A stretch of DNA of 64,000 nt from Lingula anatina (lineage: Eukaryota; Brachiopoda; Lingulata; Lingulida; Lingulidae): positions 379,512 to 443,511 of the forward strand of contig NW_019774536.1 in the NCBI RefSeq assembly GCF_001039355.2. The letters are read 5' to 3'. Position numbers and translations under genes: made by a program. Below the pieces are notes generated by a model, which saw only the letters and a list, made by a program, of their open reading frames with translations, ran no database searches and was not told where the DNA came from. Positions 21,165 through 33,166 of this stretch are shown here, in pieces (position 1 is the stretch's first letter; the number at the start of each line of letters is the position of its first letter).

Positions 21165-22811
21165 NTTTATTGGTACACATCCAAGAGACTGCTGTGAGGA
21201 AGGACTCTGCTGTCACCTTGTCATTAGGAATCAGGCTCTTGATCAGCCGTATGTTGACACTGTCAGCTGAAAGAAATACATAAAGCTTACTTGTAATTTA
21301 TTATTATAACCAATGTCTATATATTTTGCAATGTTCTATAAGTACAACATCCACCACCCTGACACATAACTGTATCCAATATTTACTAAATCTAGAGGAA
21401 TCTCCTAAGCCATGCATATGCACAACACCTTGGCTCTTAGGGCTCTTCCCCATAAACTATCAATCTATATACTAGTAGATGGATCCAATTTTGGGGGACT
21501 CTAAATGCAATCACTGGAAACAAAAGGAGACAGGTTAGTTTTTTTTCTGACTGCATTCATTGAGAGTCCCTGTGGAGTTGGATCCATCTGTGATCTAAAT
21601 GGTTTGATAGCACATTGGGAATGAGCTCTTGGTTGTATTTATTAAATCTAGAAAAACTTGCCATGTCATTCACACACCTCCCCAACTCATATCTAATACT
21701 TACAGAATCTAGAGGATGTTGCCTCGACATACAATGGGGCAGCACTACCAATTTTTTATGCTTAGCAAACAACAGTCTACTTTTTTATCACTTTTTTTCT
21801 CCAAATTGTCTAAATTTGACTAAGCCAAATCAATCCTATTTTGTTTAGCCAATTTACGCCAGTTTTAGCATTTTGATAAACTAGCAAATGTCATCATTAC
21901 CCCAGACAAATACACCACCCCCAACTTATATCTAACACTTACGAAATCTAGAGGAGGCTGCCACTTCCACTAGTGCCTCTATATGCTCTGTCCCCAGCCC
22001 ATTGTCCTTAGCCTGGTTCTCTATAGTCTCCAGTGACAGGGACAGTGGCAGGTTGTTACGTACCTTGGTGCTGGAGTCCTCTGAAGAAAATTTACAAATG
22101 CTTTTTAGGCTCTGAAGGAAATTTACAAATATTTTTGGGGCTCTGCAGAAAATTTAAAAGTATTTTTTGGGTTCTGAAGAATATTTACAAGTATTTTTTG
22201 TGCTCTAAAGAAAATTAACAAATATTTTTCAGGCTCTGAAGAAAATTAACAGATATTCTTTGAAAAAAATAATTAATATTTTGGGGCTGAAATATACAAA
22301 ATAGCATCATGAGAAGATGAGTGTCATAAGTTTAGCTTCAATTACATGTACCAAGCTTTACTAGTGTACTAGTAAGTACTCCATCCCTTTATAAGGGACT
22401 TACTGTGAATCACTTGAAGATAAGATTGGATGAACTCATAAAGTTAGATGCATAGTTCACTAAATACCACTTTTTTCTTGTGTCACATAGTATCCATATT
22501 ATAATATATTATGCCACATTTAGAGTACTAGTAAGCATTGATGGTGGAAAAGGAATGGCTAAAAAGTGCTACAGTGATGAGCTGAAAAAAAAACTATGGG
22601 GTGTGAGTATCATAGAGGTAGATGGTAACAGCTGGTCCATAGATGATGATGATGATAATTATCCAAAATTGAATTGCTAACCATTTGTGAAGTAGGCCAC
22701 TGCATCATCAAGGTTTCTTTGTTCATGATCTTCACTGTGTCTGTGCTCAGCTGTGGATCTCTTGTCTTTGGACTTATTTGTTTGCTTCCCAGATGATGGC
22801 CTGGTGGACAT
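19617..22811 (-). CDS. CENPI: CENP-I (Mis6 family) centromere protein, 5' exons
   Basis: Five exons: 22811-22682 (start ATG 22811-22809), 22080-21943, 20928-20810, 20286-20179 and 19712-19617. They join in phase to exactly 197 codons. After a Ser/Lys-rich N-terminus, exons 3-5 give Mis6-type helices. Landmarks are DSVSIRLIKSLIPNDKV, ESFLTAVSWMCTNKPSSNVQ, LIRWMIIVYDLVEE, QTLYGMIFFFTEN and CPHVCQLLYLMTRKEDVRMF. These match the spacing of vertebrate CENP-I, a component of the constitutive centromere-associated network at kinetochores. Family members are about 700-750 residues, so roughly two thirds of the protein is missing. I found no further exon to the left before the CARD gene or the calpain exon at 14,668. 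Intron 2 contains a partial second copy of exon 3 and repeats of the end of exon 2. Confidence 0.88.
20044..20090. repeat. (TA)n microsatellite
   Basis: About 22 TA units in the CENP-I intron between 20,179 and 19,712. Confidence 0.95.
20829..21466. repeat. CENPI: Tandem duplication inside CENP-I, including exon 3
   Basis: Positions 20829 to about 21134 are repeated with roughly 90 percent identity at 21168 to about 21466. The second copy includes the acceptor and most of exon 3 (21266-21168), with a few substitutions, but stops before the exon end and donor. The copies are joined by a (TA)n tract with a single N at 21,165. This could be a true duplication or two alleles placed side by side by the assembler. 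Confidence 0.8.
21008..21957. repeat. Four copies of the exon 2 end with donor
   Basis: On the minus strand the motif CTAGATTT or CTAGATTC followed by GTAAGT/GTAAAT occurs near 21,057, 21,394, 21,711 and 21,948; the last is the real end of CENP-I exon 2. Each is followed by a similar intron start corresponding to plus-strand CACCACCCT-like text. Spacings are about 240-340 bases. This shows stepwise tandem duplication of the exon-intron junction. Confidence 0.65.
22079..22262. repeat. 31-bp minisatellite at a CENP-I splice acceptor
   Basis: Six diverged units of about 31 bp, typically CTCTGAAGAAAATTTACAAA plus a T-rich tail. Read on the minus strand, each ends in a pyrimidine-rich TTTTCTTCAG/AG-type junction. 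The unit nearest the gene supplies the real acceptor of exon 2 (AG at 22082-22081). Confidence 0.85.
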
Positions 22812-23941
22812 TGCTGTGGATCCTTATATGAAATGATATGATTTATTCACTATTTAAAGTAAAAATATTAAAAAATTGATAAATATATGTATAACACAAA
22901 CAAAATTAAAACATGTATTTCCATTGTGGACCATAGAACACTTATAAAAGAATACCGGAAATGGTTAATTTTAGAATAGTCAAACTGCATACATCGTAGA
23001 GAAAATAAACCTCAGAGGTATGCTGTTTGCATTTGAAAATATCACAAATTTAGGCATTGTAAATGAATTTAAAAACCTCAAATAAAGGATCTGATTTCAA
23101 TTTTTCTTCTGAATGTCAGACTATAGCGGACACTTAGAACAGCATAATTCAACTAGAAATGTTATAAAATATTGAACAATGATTCGTGATCTTAAGAGAA
23201 CTTGAAGAATACTGCATTTTTAATGAAAATTGGGATTTGGCGCAAAAATCTAGGTTTGGAGAACTTTCAAATGTCATTGGGTTTCTAAACGAAGAATGTT
23301 TTAATCGGCCAGCTTTTTCTCAAACGGACCTCTACAAATACTTCATCATTTTCTGAAAAATAAAAACATTAGCTTTCGGTTTTGTAAATAACTTACCTTC
23401 TTAGTTCTATTTAACCATATTAAATGATCGTAACCCGCGATGAAATTCAAAATACTATAATGACCTTCACCTAAAATCCTGAAATCTCGAATTATCACTC
23501 GAGATTTACTATTTTTGGAACGAGGAGGACAACAGATGAATATAGGTCACTGGAGGTCACTGGATATAGGTCAAGTCATGTGCACTGTTTGTCCTGTAAG
23601 TATATGTCGATTAACAGCAACAAGTTATTTTTGATGGCATTGATTACTGGCTCTTTTTTCTTATTATTTGTATGTGAATGCAAACGTTTGCAAGTCAAAT
23701 ATCCCACTAGTCATTTCTTTTACTAATAATTTAACTTGGAAGTTGAAATGAACATTGTACTGTGGACCCGTGGACCGTTTTAACGAACCGCTAACGTTGT
23801 ACTGAACCTGTACCTCTGACTTCGATTATCAGATTACCCCGGTTCCTACAAGTCAATATTTATTTGATATATTTTCATTATAAATGCGTTGGTAGTATGT
23901 AAATCTGATAATCAGATGTGTTTTAATTACAAAGGTCTGAA
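22812..23941. promoter_or_regulatory. Divergent region between CENP-I and AADAC-like copy 1
   Basis: This 1.1 kb stretch separates the start codons of minus-strand CENP-I and the plus-strand hydrolase copy 1. From about 23,070 rightward it is alignable by eye with 30,065-30,776, upstream of copy 2. The 30 bases before the ATG are nearly identical between the copies (AATCAGATGTGTTTTAAT, then GGTCTGAA). No TATA box was assigned with confidence. No coding exon was seen. Confidence 0.4.
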
Positions 23942-25127
23942 ATGAGGTGCTGCGGAGCACGCTGTTTACTACTTGTTGCCGTGGCAGTGGCAGGCTTGGC
24001 TTATATTGCCTATGTCCCAGTGCCTGATGACTTTGATAATCCCTGGGAGATAAGGCCCATCATATGGTCTACAAAACTAGGGCCTTATTTGGTAAGTATC
24101 TTGTGAAATTTTAATGAATAAAGGGTTTTTTTTTTCTTTTCTTTTTTTTTTTTTTTTTTAATTTTGAAGTTTGGGAAAGCTTGTGGTTACTGAATATACA
24201 GTATTTGGCAATATTGTTTGAAAAGAAATAAGAAATATCACATCAGTGGAATGTAAGTTGCATCCTTAATCAAAAATGATTACGATAATTAATTAAGATT
24301 ATTGGTAAAAAAAAATGTAAAAAGCTATATACAGTACATGTTTTTTACTTAATTATGAGGCATGATACATTAATTTTGTATTTGATCCTTCATCAGAGGG
24401 CTATTTTAAATATTATACCATTGATCACTACTTGTACATTAAAGGCAATTTTATTATAGATCCCCTTTTCTGTAATGTTCATCATTTTGTATATGTTATT
24501 TACATAATTGTGTAGTTTTGGCTGAAGGAGGATCTGTGAAGAGAGATATCTGGGTTATAATAAACATAAATATGAAGTATAACTATATATAAGTTAAATA
24601 TAAGATCATAATTGATTTAATTAAAAATGATGATTATTTTTTCTTTTCTTTTTTGATTAACCAGTATTTGTCATAAACATCATTGTTTAGTTATGGCTGG
24701 GAGAGAAGCTGGGTTATGGAACTGAGCTGGAGCAGTTGCGTGCACTGTTTGAGAAGGTGGGAGACATGGTACCCCCAGACCCTAACTCCACTGTTAAGGT
24801 AGAAGAAATAGCGTGTTTTTTTTGTTTTGAAGGTTTTATAAGTATGTACTTCCAGACTTATGACTAACATCTATAGGTAACTGCACTGTATATACCCGGT
24901 AGGTTCTACATTTCTTTGTACATTTTCCAGCATTCTTTGTTGAGTAGCTGTGATGTCCTATATATCCAGATTAAGTTGTGAAAATATTCTAGAGTCAATT
25001 TAGCATTGAGTTACCTTAGGTCATTAATAAAGGGTGTAATGTCAATGCCATTAATAGCATTAAATTTAAAGTGAAATCGCACATTTTTCATTTCTTCTCT
25101 AAGTTTCAAAACTTTCAACACAAGTTA

Positions 25128-25260
25128 AGTTATGAGGGGCTTGCCAGACAATTTAGCTGATTATATGTCGACTGCGGTGTAGCGAGAATCCCCGCTGAGA
25201 CAGATCGATCCTGCTGGTCTGATAGCTTTTTATCTGAACACAGCCTAACAGCCTGAAATT
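25128..25260. mobile_element. Family A foldback fragment at the deletion point
   Basis: TGCGGTGTAGCGAGAATCCC, then GATCGATCCTGCTGG, resemble the right half of family A elements. The fragment lies where unit 1 of the duplication loses similarity to unit 2, between exons 2 and 5 of copy 1. Confidence 0.45.
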
Positions 25261-25540
25261 TTGCTAAGGGAAGAAACAGTGAACAAGTATAGTTGTTAGG
25301 ACAAGACATTCATTCTGAAAATCAAATGGATGACATTTGCATTGCTGATGGATTATATTTTGGTTGAATGTTTTCTTTTGTAGTTATCGCTTAGCCCCAG
25401 AACACAAATACCCAGCTGGTTTGGAGGACAGTGTGGCAGTGACTGTGTATCTGCTGGAGAATTCTGCTAAGTATAATGTGGATCCCAACAGAGTGGCAGT
25501 GGGAGGTAAGGGACTGTTCCCTTAACCCCATCATAATGGC

Positions 25541-25795
25541 TGGATCGATCTAACTCCTTGAGGATTTTCGCTAAATTGCATGTAGTTTTAGCAGCTTAAA
25601 TGTCTGGCACACCCCCTCATAACTTAAAGTACATGTACTCAGTACTTAAAATTAATTCGGGAAAACAATGTGCTCCATGATGTTGTCCATGTCGCTTGCG
25701 AGGAGGCGTACCAGAAAATTAAGCTGATCACATTCACTACACCTGAGCTAGTATCTTTGCAGAGATAGATCGATCCTGCTAGTACAATAAAGTTA
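25541..25795. mobile_element. Foldback MITE-like element, family A
   Basis: The left end GGATCGATCTAACTCC and the right end AGATAGATCGATCCTGC are related inverted ends around a centre with GCAGCTTAAATGTCTGGC. It sits in the intron before the last exon of copy 1 and is absent at the matching place in copy 2. Confidence 0.55.
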
Positions 25796-27409
25796 TGAGA
25801 ACATAGTCTTAAAGCGTAACTAAGTTGGTAGCTAATAAATCATTGTATTCTTTTGTCATAGCACAAGACCTTTTTATTTCTTTATTTATTTAGCTTTCAG
25901 AGAAAGTTGTATATTATATGTATAAGGACCATATGAAAAGCAAACAATCTTGAGATTTATTGGTGCCAGTTTCTTTTTATTTCAATGCAAATTGAATGTT
26001 TGAAATTCAGCTATTAGAAGACAATAACTAAATGAGACAACTTTTTATTAAAGAAATAAAATGATATTGTCTGATAAGAATATAATATTGACACATTACA
26101 GGTGACAGTGCCGGTGGTAACTTAGCAGCAGCAGTTGCACTGAAACTCAGAGACCAGAATGTGACGCCAGTTCTAAAACAACAACTCCTTATCTACCCTG
26201 CTCTCCAGGCCATAGACAATCAGCTCCCCTCAGCGCAGCAGAACAGCAAACTCGGCATTATTTTAAAGACTGATCTCATGGTGAAATTTTGGTTGTCCTA
26301 CTCCTTAGGGGTTGCAAAAGCAGATGTTAACCAATTGAACCTGCTGCTCAACAACCAGCACCTTTCAGAGCAGGCTCTAAGGAGAGGAAGAGAGTTTGTG
26401 CATCCTTCATTACTGGAGGAGAAGTATATTCCAAAGGACTATAAACCATACAAAAACCAAGGCTTGTCAAAGCCGCCTATTTCAGCGGAATTTGAACGTG
26501 TAGTGATGGATCCATATTTCAGTCCGGTCATGGCTGAGACTCTGCAGGGGGTCCCCGGGGCATGCCTCATTACCGCAGAATATGACATCTTGAGGGACGA
26601 TGGCTTGTTGTTCAAAAGGCGTTTAGAGGAGGCGAAGGTCAAGGTTACACACCACCATTACAAGATATTCCATGGGATTTTCATTGAACCACACAGTCAC
26701 ATGAAAATGTTTGCACAAGTTCACAGAGACGTTTTGGCTTGTTTAAAACATGTGTAATAAATTTTTAAAATGTTTAAGCTAAGGTTACAGTAATAAATCT
26801 CAAACTTTCAGATCAGAAATTGTGATTGGGGGAGGGGGGACTTCAAAAAGATAAAAAGAATATTTATCCAATAGTTGAGTAATTCAAATACTAGCTAGCA
26901 ATTGCACCTTCTTCTGTATTTAAAATTACAATGCAAACATTTGTTCTGATTATGAGATGACTTATTAATTTTTAAAAGGCTAAGGTGCAGTACATATAAT
27001 AAATAGTTGGCTTTGCATAAAACTCTGACACACTATAGGTCTGGAAAATTTGACGAGATACACAAACACTTGAGTAAATGATATTCATGTACCAACTAAT
27101 ATCAAGGAAAGGAAATTGTTCCAAAAGATTTGGTTGAGAATAACAATGATTGGAGATAGCAGATGATGAGTTAATATGAATAGTCCACTGTAGTTAAATC
27201 TATCATTGTTTAAATTGTTAAAGTTAAGTGTTATGACTGTTATTGTCTTTTTTTTTTTACATGCTTTAAACATTTTATTTCTTTGTATTTTATAATTTAT
27301 ACACTTTTTACATGAACAATTTAAAGTAAATACTATGTGTTCAGATTGTTAATGCAATGGCTTTGAAATGTAATAATGCAAAACTATCTCTCAGTAGTGA
27401 CTAAGAGCG

Positions 27410-27660
27410 TGTTCAAATTCAAAAATAGTATCAGCTGGATCAATCCAACTCTGCTGGATTCTCACAATTTAATGTACCTACAGTACTTAATTGTCTGACA
27501 TGCGTTCTTGAGTAGCTAGTTAATTAGTTACACTAATTACCCCTTTACAGGAGGCATGTCAGACATTTAAGCCAATTACAGTGATTGCACTTAGGGAGAA
27601 ATTCCCCCAGAGTTGGAACAATCAAGCTAGTACAGTGGGTTCATCTGAACGCTCCCTAAA
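27410..27660. mobile_element. Foldback MITE-like element, family A
   Basis: Outer blocks GGATCAATCCAACTCTGC and CCCAGAGTTGGAACAATC are imperfect inverted complements. Inner blocks TGTCTGACATGCG and GGCATGTCAGACATTTAAGC form a second inverted pair. It lies downstream of copy 1 and is absent from the matching part of unit 2. Confidence 0.6.
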
Positions 27661-28400
27661 AGAACTCACTGGCAATCCAAAACATAGTCACTCAGGGACA
27701 AACAGACAGAGAGACTGCCACTGGTGTGCCATATTTTGATAATTGTATAATGTGTTAACAATATTAATTGTTTGTCTAATTATGAGAGCAATCTGTGTTG
27801 CATAATCAAGCATTATAGTGAGGTATAAATGAATTTGTGATATGAGGTGTTAGTTTTATTTCATGTGATATTTGGAATATTGTGGAACATGGAAGATTAG
27901 ACTAGTTGATGCACAAGCTGTGATAATTTCAAAAGCACTGAATATTTTATTATTTTCCATTCATGCTGAGTAGATAATCATATTAAAGTATTATTGACTT
28001 TGACTGAGATCAGAATTTTCTTTTTTTTCTTTCTTTTTTTTTTTTTTTTTTTTTGAAAGCTATATTGACAAAGGGAAAGCCATCTTGTTTTGCAGACTGA
28101 AAGCAAATGTATATTATTATATATTTATTCATTATAAAGTATTTATAATTGCTGCTACTAAATGGAATTGTTTACAAATTGCAGCCAGAAAAAGAGACAA
28201 TCAGAAAAAAAAGAAATGGTTTCTACAAGCATGGTATCGCCATTGACTTTTAAATGATCCTTTATAATAATGAATTAAATAAGCCTTTATAATAATAAAT
28301 AAAATGTATTTAATTCAATAAACATGATGGATAAATTTTTCAGATCTTGTCATTTTTGTGCCCATGCTGCAAAACTGAAAATTAGTTTTCAAGCATTTAA

Positions 28401-29821
28401 AAGTTAACTTCAAACAACCCATACCAATAAAACGCCCCGATCTTAGTGCTGTAAACTCGTACAATTTTGACCAAATTTCAACAAGTTTCATTTCAGTTGA
28501 CGGTAATAAGAACCTATTTAGGATATAATGACATTTGATATATAATCAATTCAGTTAACTTCCATGTGTTTTCCACATATTATTTTTTTCTTAACAATAT
28601 AGTTGTAAAATTTCAATCTTTTTAATTGGTTTTCATATATCTGAAAGAATCATAATCATAACAGCAGAATGTTCAACGGGTTCATTTTCTTTACTAAAAC
28701 GTGCCCGTCCAAGTTAGTTTTTTTTCTTTTCTCTTTTATTCCTTTTGATTTGTATGAATCAACATCTTAAAATTTAATAATTAGATTTTATATATAAAAA
28801 GATGTTTCTTAGCAGCGCTGAAACCTCTGTGTAATGAGATTTTGAGAAAATAATTCTTCATTTTCTTACTTTCTTCTCCTTACATCGTACAGATGAAGGG
28901 GCGCATGTAGCTACCGTTACCAGTATGCCATGTTGTTCATCATAACACAATATATCAAAATTATATTAAAAGTGTTCTTCAAAGGGAATTTGTGCAATAT
29001 ATTGCCGACCATATAGTAAGAATGTCCATAAAGGAAAAAGTTCGTGTTTTCAATGTTTCTTATTTGAACAATATATTTCAAATAGTTATTTCATTAACTC
29101 ATTTCAGATCACAATTTTGGCGCGAGTAGAGCAATCTCAATTCAATTATTTTCTCATTCTAGCTCAGCCTTAACGTCGGACAGTTGGCTAGATCTACATC
29201 TTTATACATCCCCGCACCGATACTCCTGGCTTTGGTTCCAATTGCGACACCCAAAACTTTTTTTAGTTAAAAACCTTTTTGTAATTTTTTTTTCAAAAGT
29301 GCACCACTGTCTTGGGACCCAAAAGTGACACACTTTATTAAAAAATATTTTGGAAATAAAGGAAATACTAAAATTGGTATGCTGTCAAGTTTGTAAAATA
29401 GTCGATCTTTCACATCAGGCATTGTGTGCAGCTCCTCTTTGTGATTTTTGAGAAATGTCTGAAAACTTCACTTCGTTTTTCAACACATATTGATTAATCT
29501 GTTGAATTATTAAGAAATAAAAAAGCAGAGTTTAATCGTTAAATTGTCGCCTTTGTCTTCGTGGAAATGTGACTTTTTAAATTTTTACTAATTAGGCGAT
29601 TCTAGGAACCATTAAACACGGGCTGAAATTATGGGGGTTTTATTACGGTAATATCAGTTATCTTTATAATAACGGTAAATCTAATTGTTTTTTCCTTTAG
29701 ATTTTATGAAATAAAAATCTAGTACTAAAAAATACTGCTTAAATGTAACATCGTAAATTCTTAAAAACAGGTGGAATAGATATTTCCGATGGTGCGTACA
29801 TTGCCAGCATACGACGGGATC

Positions 29822-29853
<32 letters not shown>

Positions 29854-30064
29854 ACTAATTCTTGTGTAACACACGTCCAGTTCAGCAAGTCATTTTTGAT
29901 GGGTTTTGATTTTTTCTCTCCCAATTACTTGAATTACATTTGACGATCTTATCTTCATATGAATATTTTACAAAACCAAATTCTCGTTTTTGCATATCCT
30001 GTAAGGCTACTTTATAATTAACTTAGATCCGAATTGAGGCATAAAAAAAAAGAATTTTAGAATT
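28401..30064. other. AT-rich spacer between duplication units
   Basis: No exon, RNA gene or clear transposon was recognised. It contains a T-rich stretch near 28,720 and a poly-A run at 29,826-29,851. It ends where similarity to the region upstream of copy 1 begins. Confidence 0.5.
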
Positions 30065-30776
30065 TAAACTTCAAATAAAAGATCTGATCTCAATATTTCC
30101 TTTGAATTTTAGACTGTGGCGGACGTACACTAAGCGGACTAAGTACTGTATAATTTAATTAGAAATGTCACAAAACATCCAATCCAATTGGAAATTGCGG
30201 ATGGGTCGAACATTTATTCGTGATTAGGAACTTATAAAAAGTTGCTTTTTTCCAAGGAAAATTGGATCTTGATAACTTTCAAATGTTATTGGGTTTTTGA
30301 CGAAGATTATTATTTGGCCAACTTTTTCTCAAACGAACCTGTACACAAACTTCATTATTTTCGGAAAAATAAAAACATTTGCTTTGATTTTTTTAAGTTT
30401 CTCTTCTATTTACACCTGAAATCTCGAATTATTGACGGGATTTACTATTTTGAAACGAGAACAGATGCATATATATAGGTCACTGGATATAGGTCGAGTC
30501 ATGTGAACTTGCGGAATTTAACCCTGTAAGCACTATGTATATTTGGATAGCAATGATTAAAATTCGTCTTTTAACTGTGTAAAAAAATATTTTATAGCCT
30601 CTCTATCGTAAGGAACAAACGTCCGTGATTGCTTTTGGAATGTAATACATGTACAACCAAATTACGCCAAAAATATGACGCCAGGACCCAGGTATACCCG
30701 AAGTTGTAAGTGTGTTGGTTACAGGTAGCATATTTAGATCCTATAATCAGATGTGTTTTAATCATCTAGGTCTGAA

Positions 30777-33083
30777 ATGAGGTGCTGCGGAGCACGCTGC
30801 TTACTTCTTGTTGCTGTGGCAGTGGCAGGCTTGGCTTATATGGCCTATGTCCCAGTGCCTGATGACTTTGACAATCCCTGGGAGATAAGGCCCATCATAT
30901 GGTCTACAAAACTAGGGCCTTATTTGGTAAGAATCTTGTGAAATTTTGTTGATCACATATTAAAATTATGATTTTTGAAAAGGTTTATGATTGCTGAAAA
31001 TATATAATGCAATTATTATTTGAATAGAAACATGTAATATCATTCACCATATAATAATACAAAAATTAAGGGTCATTTATAAGTAAAGTTGCATCATTAA
31101 TATGAAAAGTATTATTTTTCATTGGTATAAAAAAGCATATTTTCAACAATGAAGCATGATGTTTTAACCCTTCCTCATAATATATATTAACTAATTTCCA
31201 ACAATACACAAAATTAAGGCAATGAAAAATCTACATGTACAGTACGTACATCATCACCATATTGTGATTTAATTATATCAATATACTTCTTTCCCTGATA
31301 AAACATTTCTTTAACCAGTATGAATCATTAATAATATTTAGTTTTGGCTGAAGGAGAAGCTGGTTTAATTATAATAAACATTAATATAAAGTATAACTAT
31401 ATAACTAACAAAGTTAAATATATGGTCATAAGAATATTGATTTAATAAAAAATGATGATAATTATTGTTGCCTTTTTTTCAATTGATTAACCAGTAGGTG
31501 TTATTAACATTTTTGTTAGTTTTGGCTGGGAGAGAAGCTGGGATATGGAACAGAACTGGAGCAGCTACGTGCCCTGTTTGAGAAGATGGGAGACATGGTG
31601 CCTCCAGACCCTAACTCCTCAGTTAAGGTAGGAGAAGACCCCATTTCCATAGATTTTAGATAGATCTATCCCTGTGGGGAGTCTCATTAGATTACTGTCA
31701 GCTTGGCCGGCTTAAGCGTCTGTCCCGCCTACTAAAAGCTGTAAGGGGGTAATTAACTATGGTGCCCGCCCGGCTGACTGCAATTTAGCGTGAACCCCCA
31801 GGGAGTTAGGTCGATCTAAATCTCTGGGAAAGCACCCCTATTCATTGCTGTGTTTCTGTGACGACCACCCCAGATACAGTTGTGAAAATGTTCTGGAATC
31901 AATTTAGCATTAAGTTACCTAATTAATAAAGGGTGTATAGTCAATGCCATATATAGCAGTGAATTGAAAGTGAAGTTGTGCATTATCATGCTGTAGGCTT
32001 CTCTGCAGTAAGTTTCTAAACATCTCAACAGGCTATTCACACTAGCACTTTTAACTGCGGCCTGACTGCAGTCTTATCGAGGTTAACTTTTTTAATGTGA
32101 ATGGACGACAGTCGAAATAAACCCAGATGGGGAGGTACGTGGGTATAATCGGAGTAATCTCCTTACCGCGGCCAAGACCGGATGTCTACATATGAAGCAC
32201 ACGTGCACCAGTGTATCATCATTTGAGCTCCCGCCATGTTGCACAGATTTTAGTAAGAGTGCATGCTTAACAGGAAGTACGCTTGCTGAGATTCTACTGC
32301 TACTGATCGCTGCCGGTGTCAGTGTGAACGCAAATAACCGTGGTTTGGTTGACCGCGGTTTAATCGGAGTAAACTCGACCGCAGTTAACGTTCTTATATG
32401 AATGGCCTAAGAGATGTTTAGAGGTGTTATATACCTTGGTTGCTACAGCAACATGTGATTCATTGTTCCAGCCATTAATATGGTACCTCATGGCACCGGA
32501 ATATGTACAATATAATCAATGACACAAACCAGGATGCAAAATATTTCTCGCCTCAAAATAAGAACAACTGCACCAAAGAAAATTGTGAATTTAAAGCAGA
32601 CTTTTTGTTTTAAACCAAAATTGTTAAGTTCGAAATTCAATAAAATTGGTGATTGTCATTATTGTGAGTTTTGTTTTTTATTATTGCTGATTATTGTGGT
32701 AGTCCTCAGTGACATACTTTCCATGACTACCAAGTTGTAAATCTTACAGGTTACAAAAACACAGTTTAAAGGAGTAAATGTTCGAGTGTATGATCCCATT
32801 AAAATTAAAGGAAAAAGACCTGCTCTCATATATTTACATGGAGGTGGCTGGACAATAGGAAGTTCTGGTAAGTGAGTGCCATTTTGCATTAATTGATTGT
32901 AGTTTTTTTTTTAATTTGGAGTAGAAATATAAGCCTTTAAGCAGGATGTTGACTTAATTTTTCAATTGATCGACCTCCTCTCCCTTCCATACATACGCAA
33001 AACCTCAAAACTCCACTGTGACTCCTTTCTGATGCAAAATACAAGTTATATGGTTGAGAACATATAAAGCACACAGTGATTCA

Positions 33084-33166
<83 letters not shown>

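Larger units (their letters stand above)
23942..26757 (+). pseudogene. AADAC/NCEH1-like hydrolase copy 1, exons 3 and 4 deleted
   Basis: Remaining exons are 23942-24091 (membrane anchor [18 protein letters not shown]), 24691-24798 ([14 protein letters not shown]), 25384-25505 ([19 protein letters not shown]) and 26102-26757 ([10 protein letters not shown], acid residue in DILRDD, His in FHGIF, stop at 26757). In copy 2 two exons lie between the second and third of these. They encode the HGGGW oxyanion motif and the strand leading to SVDYR. Here the 585-base interval 24,799-25,383 contains neither, only intron remnants and a foldback fragment. Exon 2 ends in phase 0 and the next exon begins in phase 2, so direct splicing shifts the frame and reaches a stop inside that exon. 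The coding pieces are otherwise intact and about 90 percent like copy 2, so the loss is recent or an assembly deletion. Confidence 0.82.
23070..28400 (+). repeat. Segmental duplication, unit 1
   Basis: This block shares order and sequence with 30,065-36,470: upstream DNA, exons 1, 2, 5 and 6 of the hydrolase, and the 3' flank. A shared 3' phrase is ACTGGTGTGCCATAT at 27,719 and 35,434. Unit 1 lacks the segment matching about 32,030-33,500 of unit 2. The two units carry different foldback insertions. Confidence 0.75.

Noticed and set aside
26439-26642. Minus-strand frames opposite the hydrolase last exons (also 34,587-34,872 and 40,090-40,302)
   Set aside because: They mirror each other only because the sense exons are paralogous; no domain seen.
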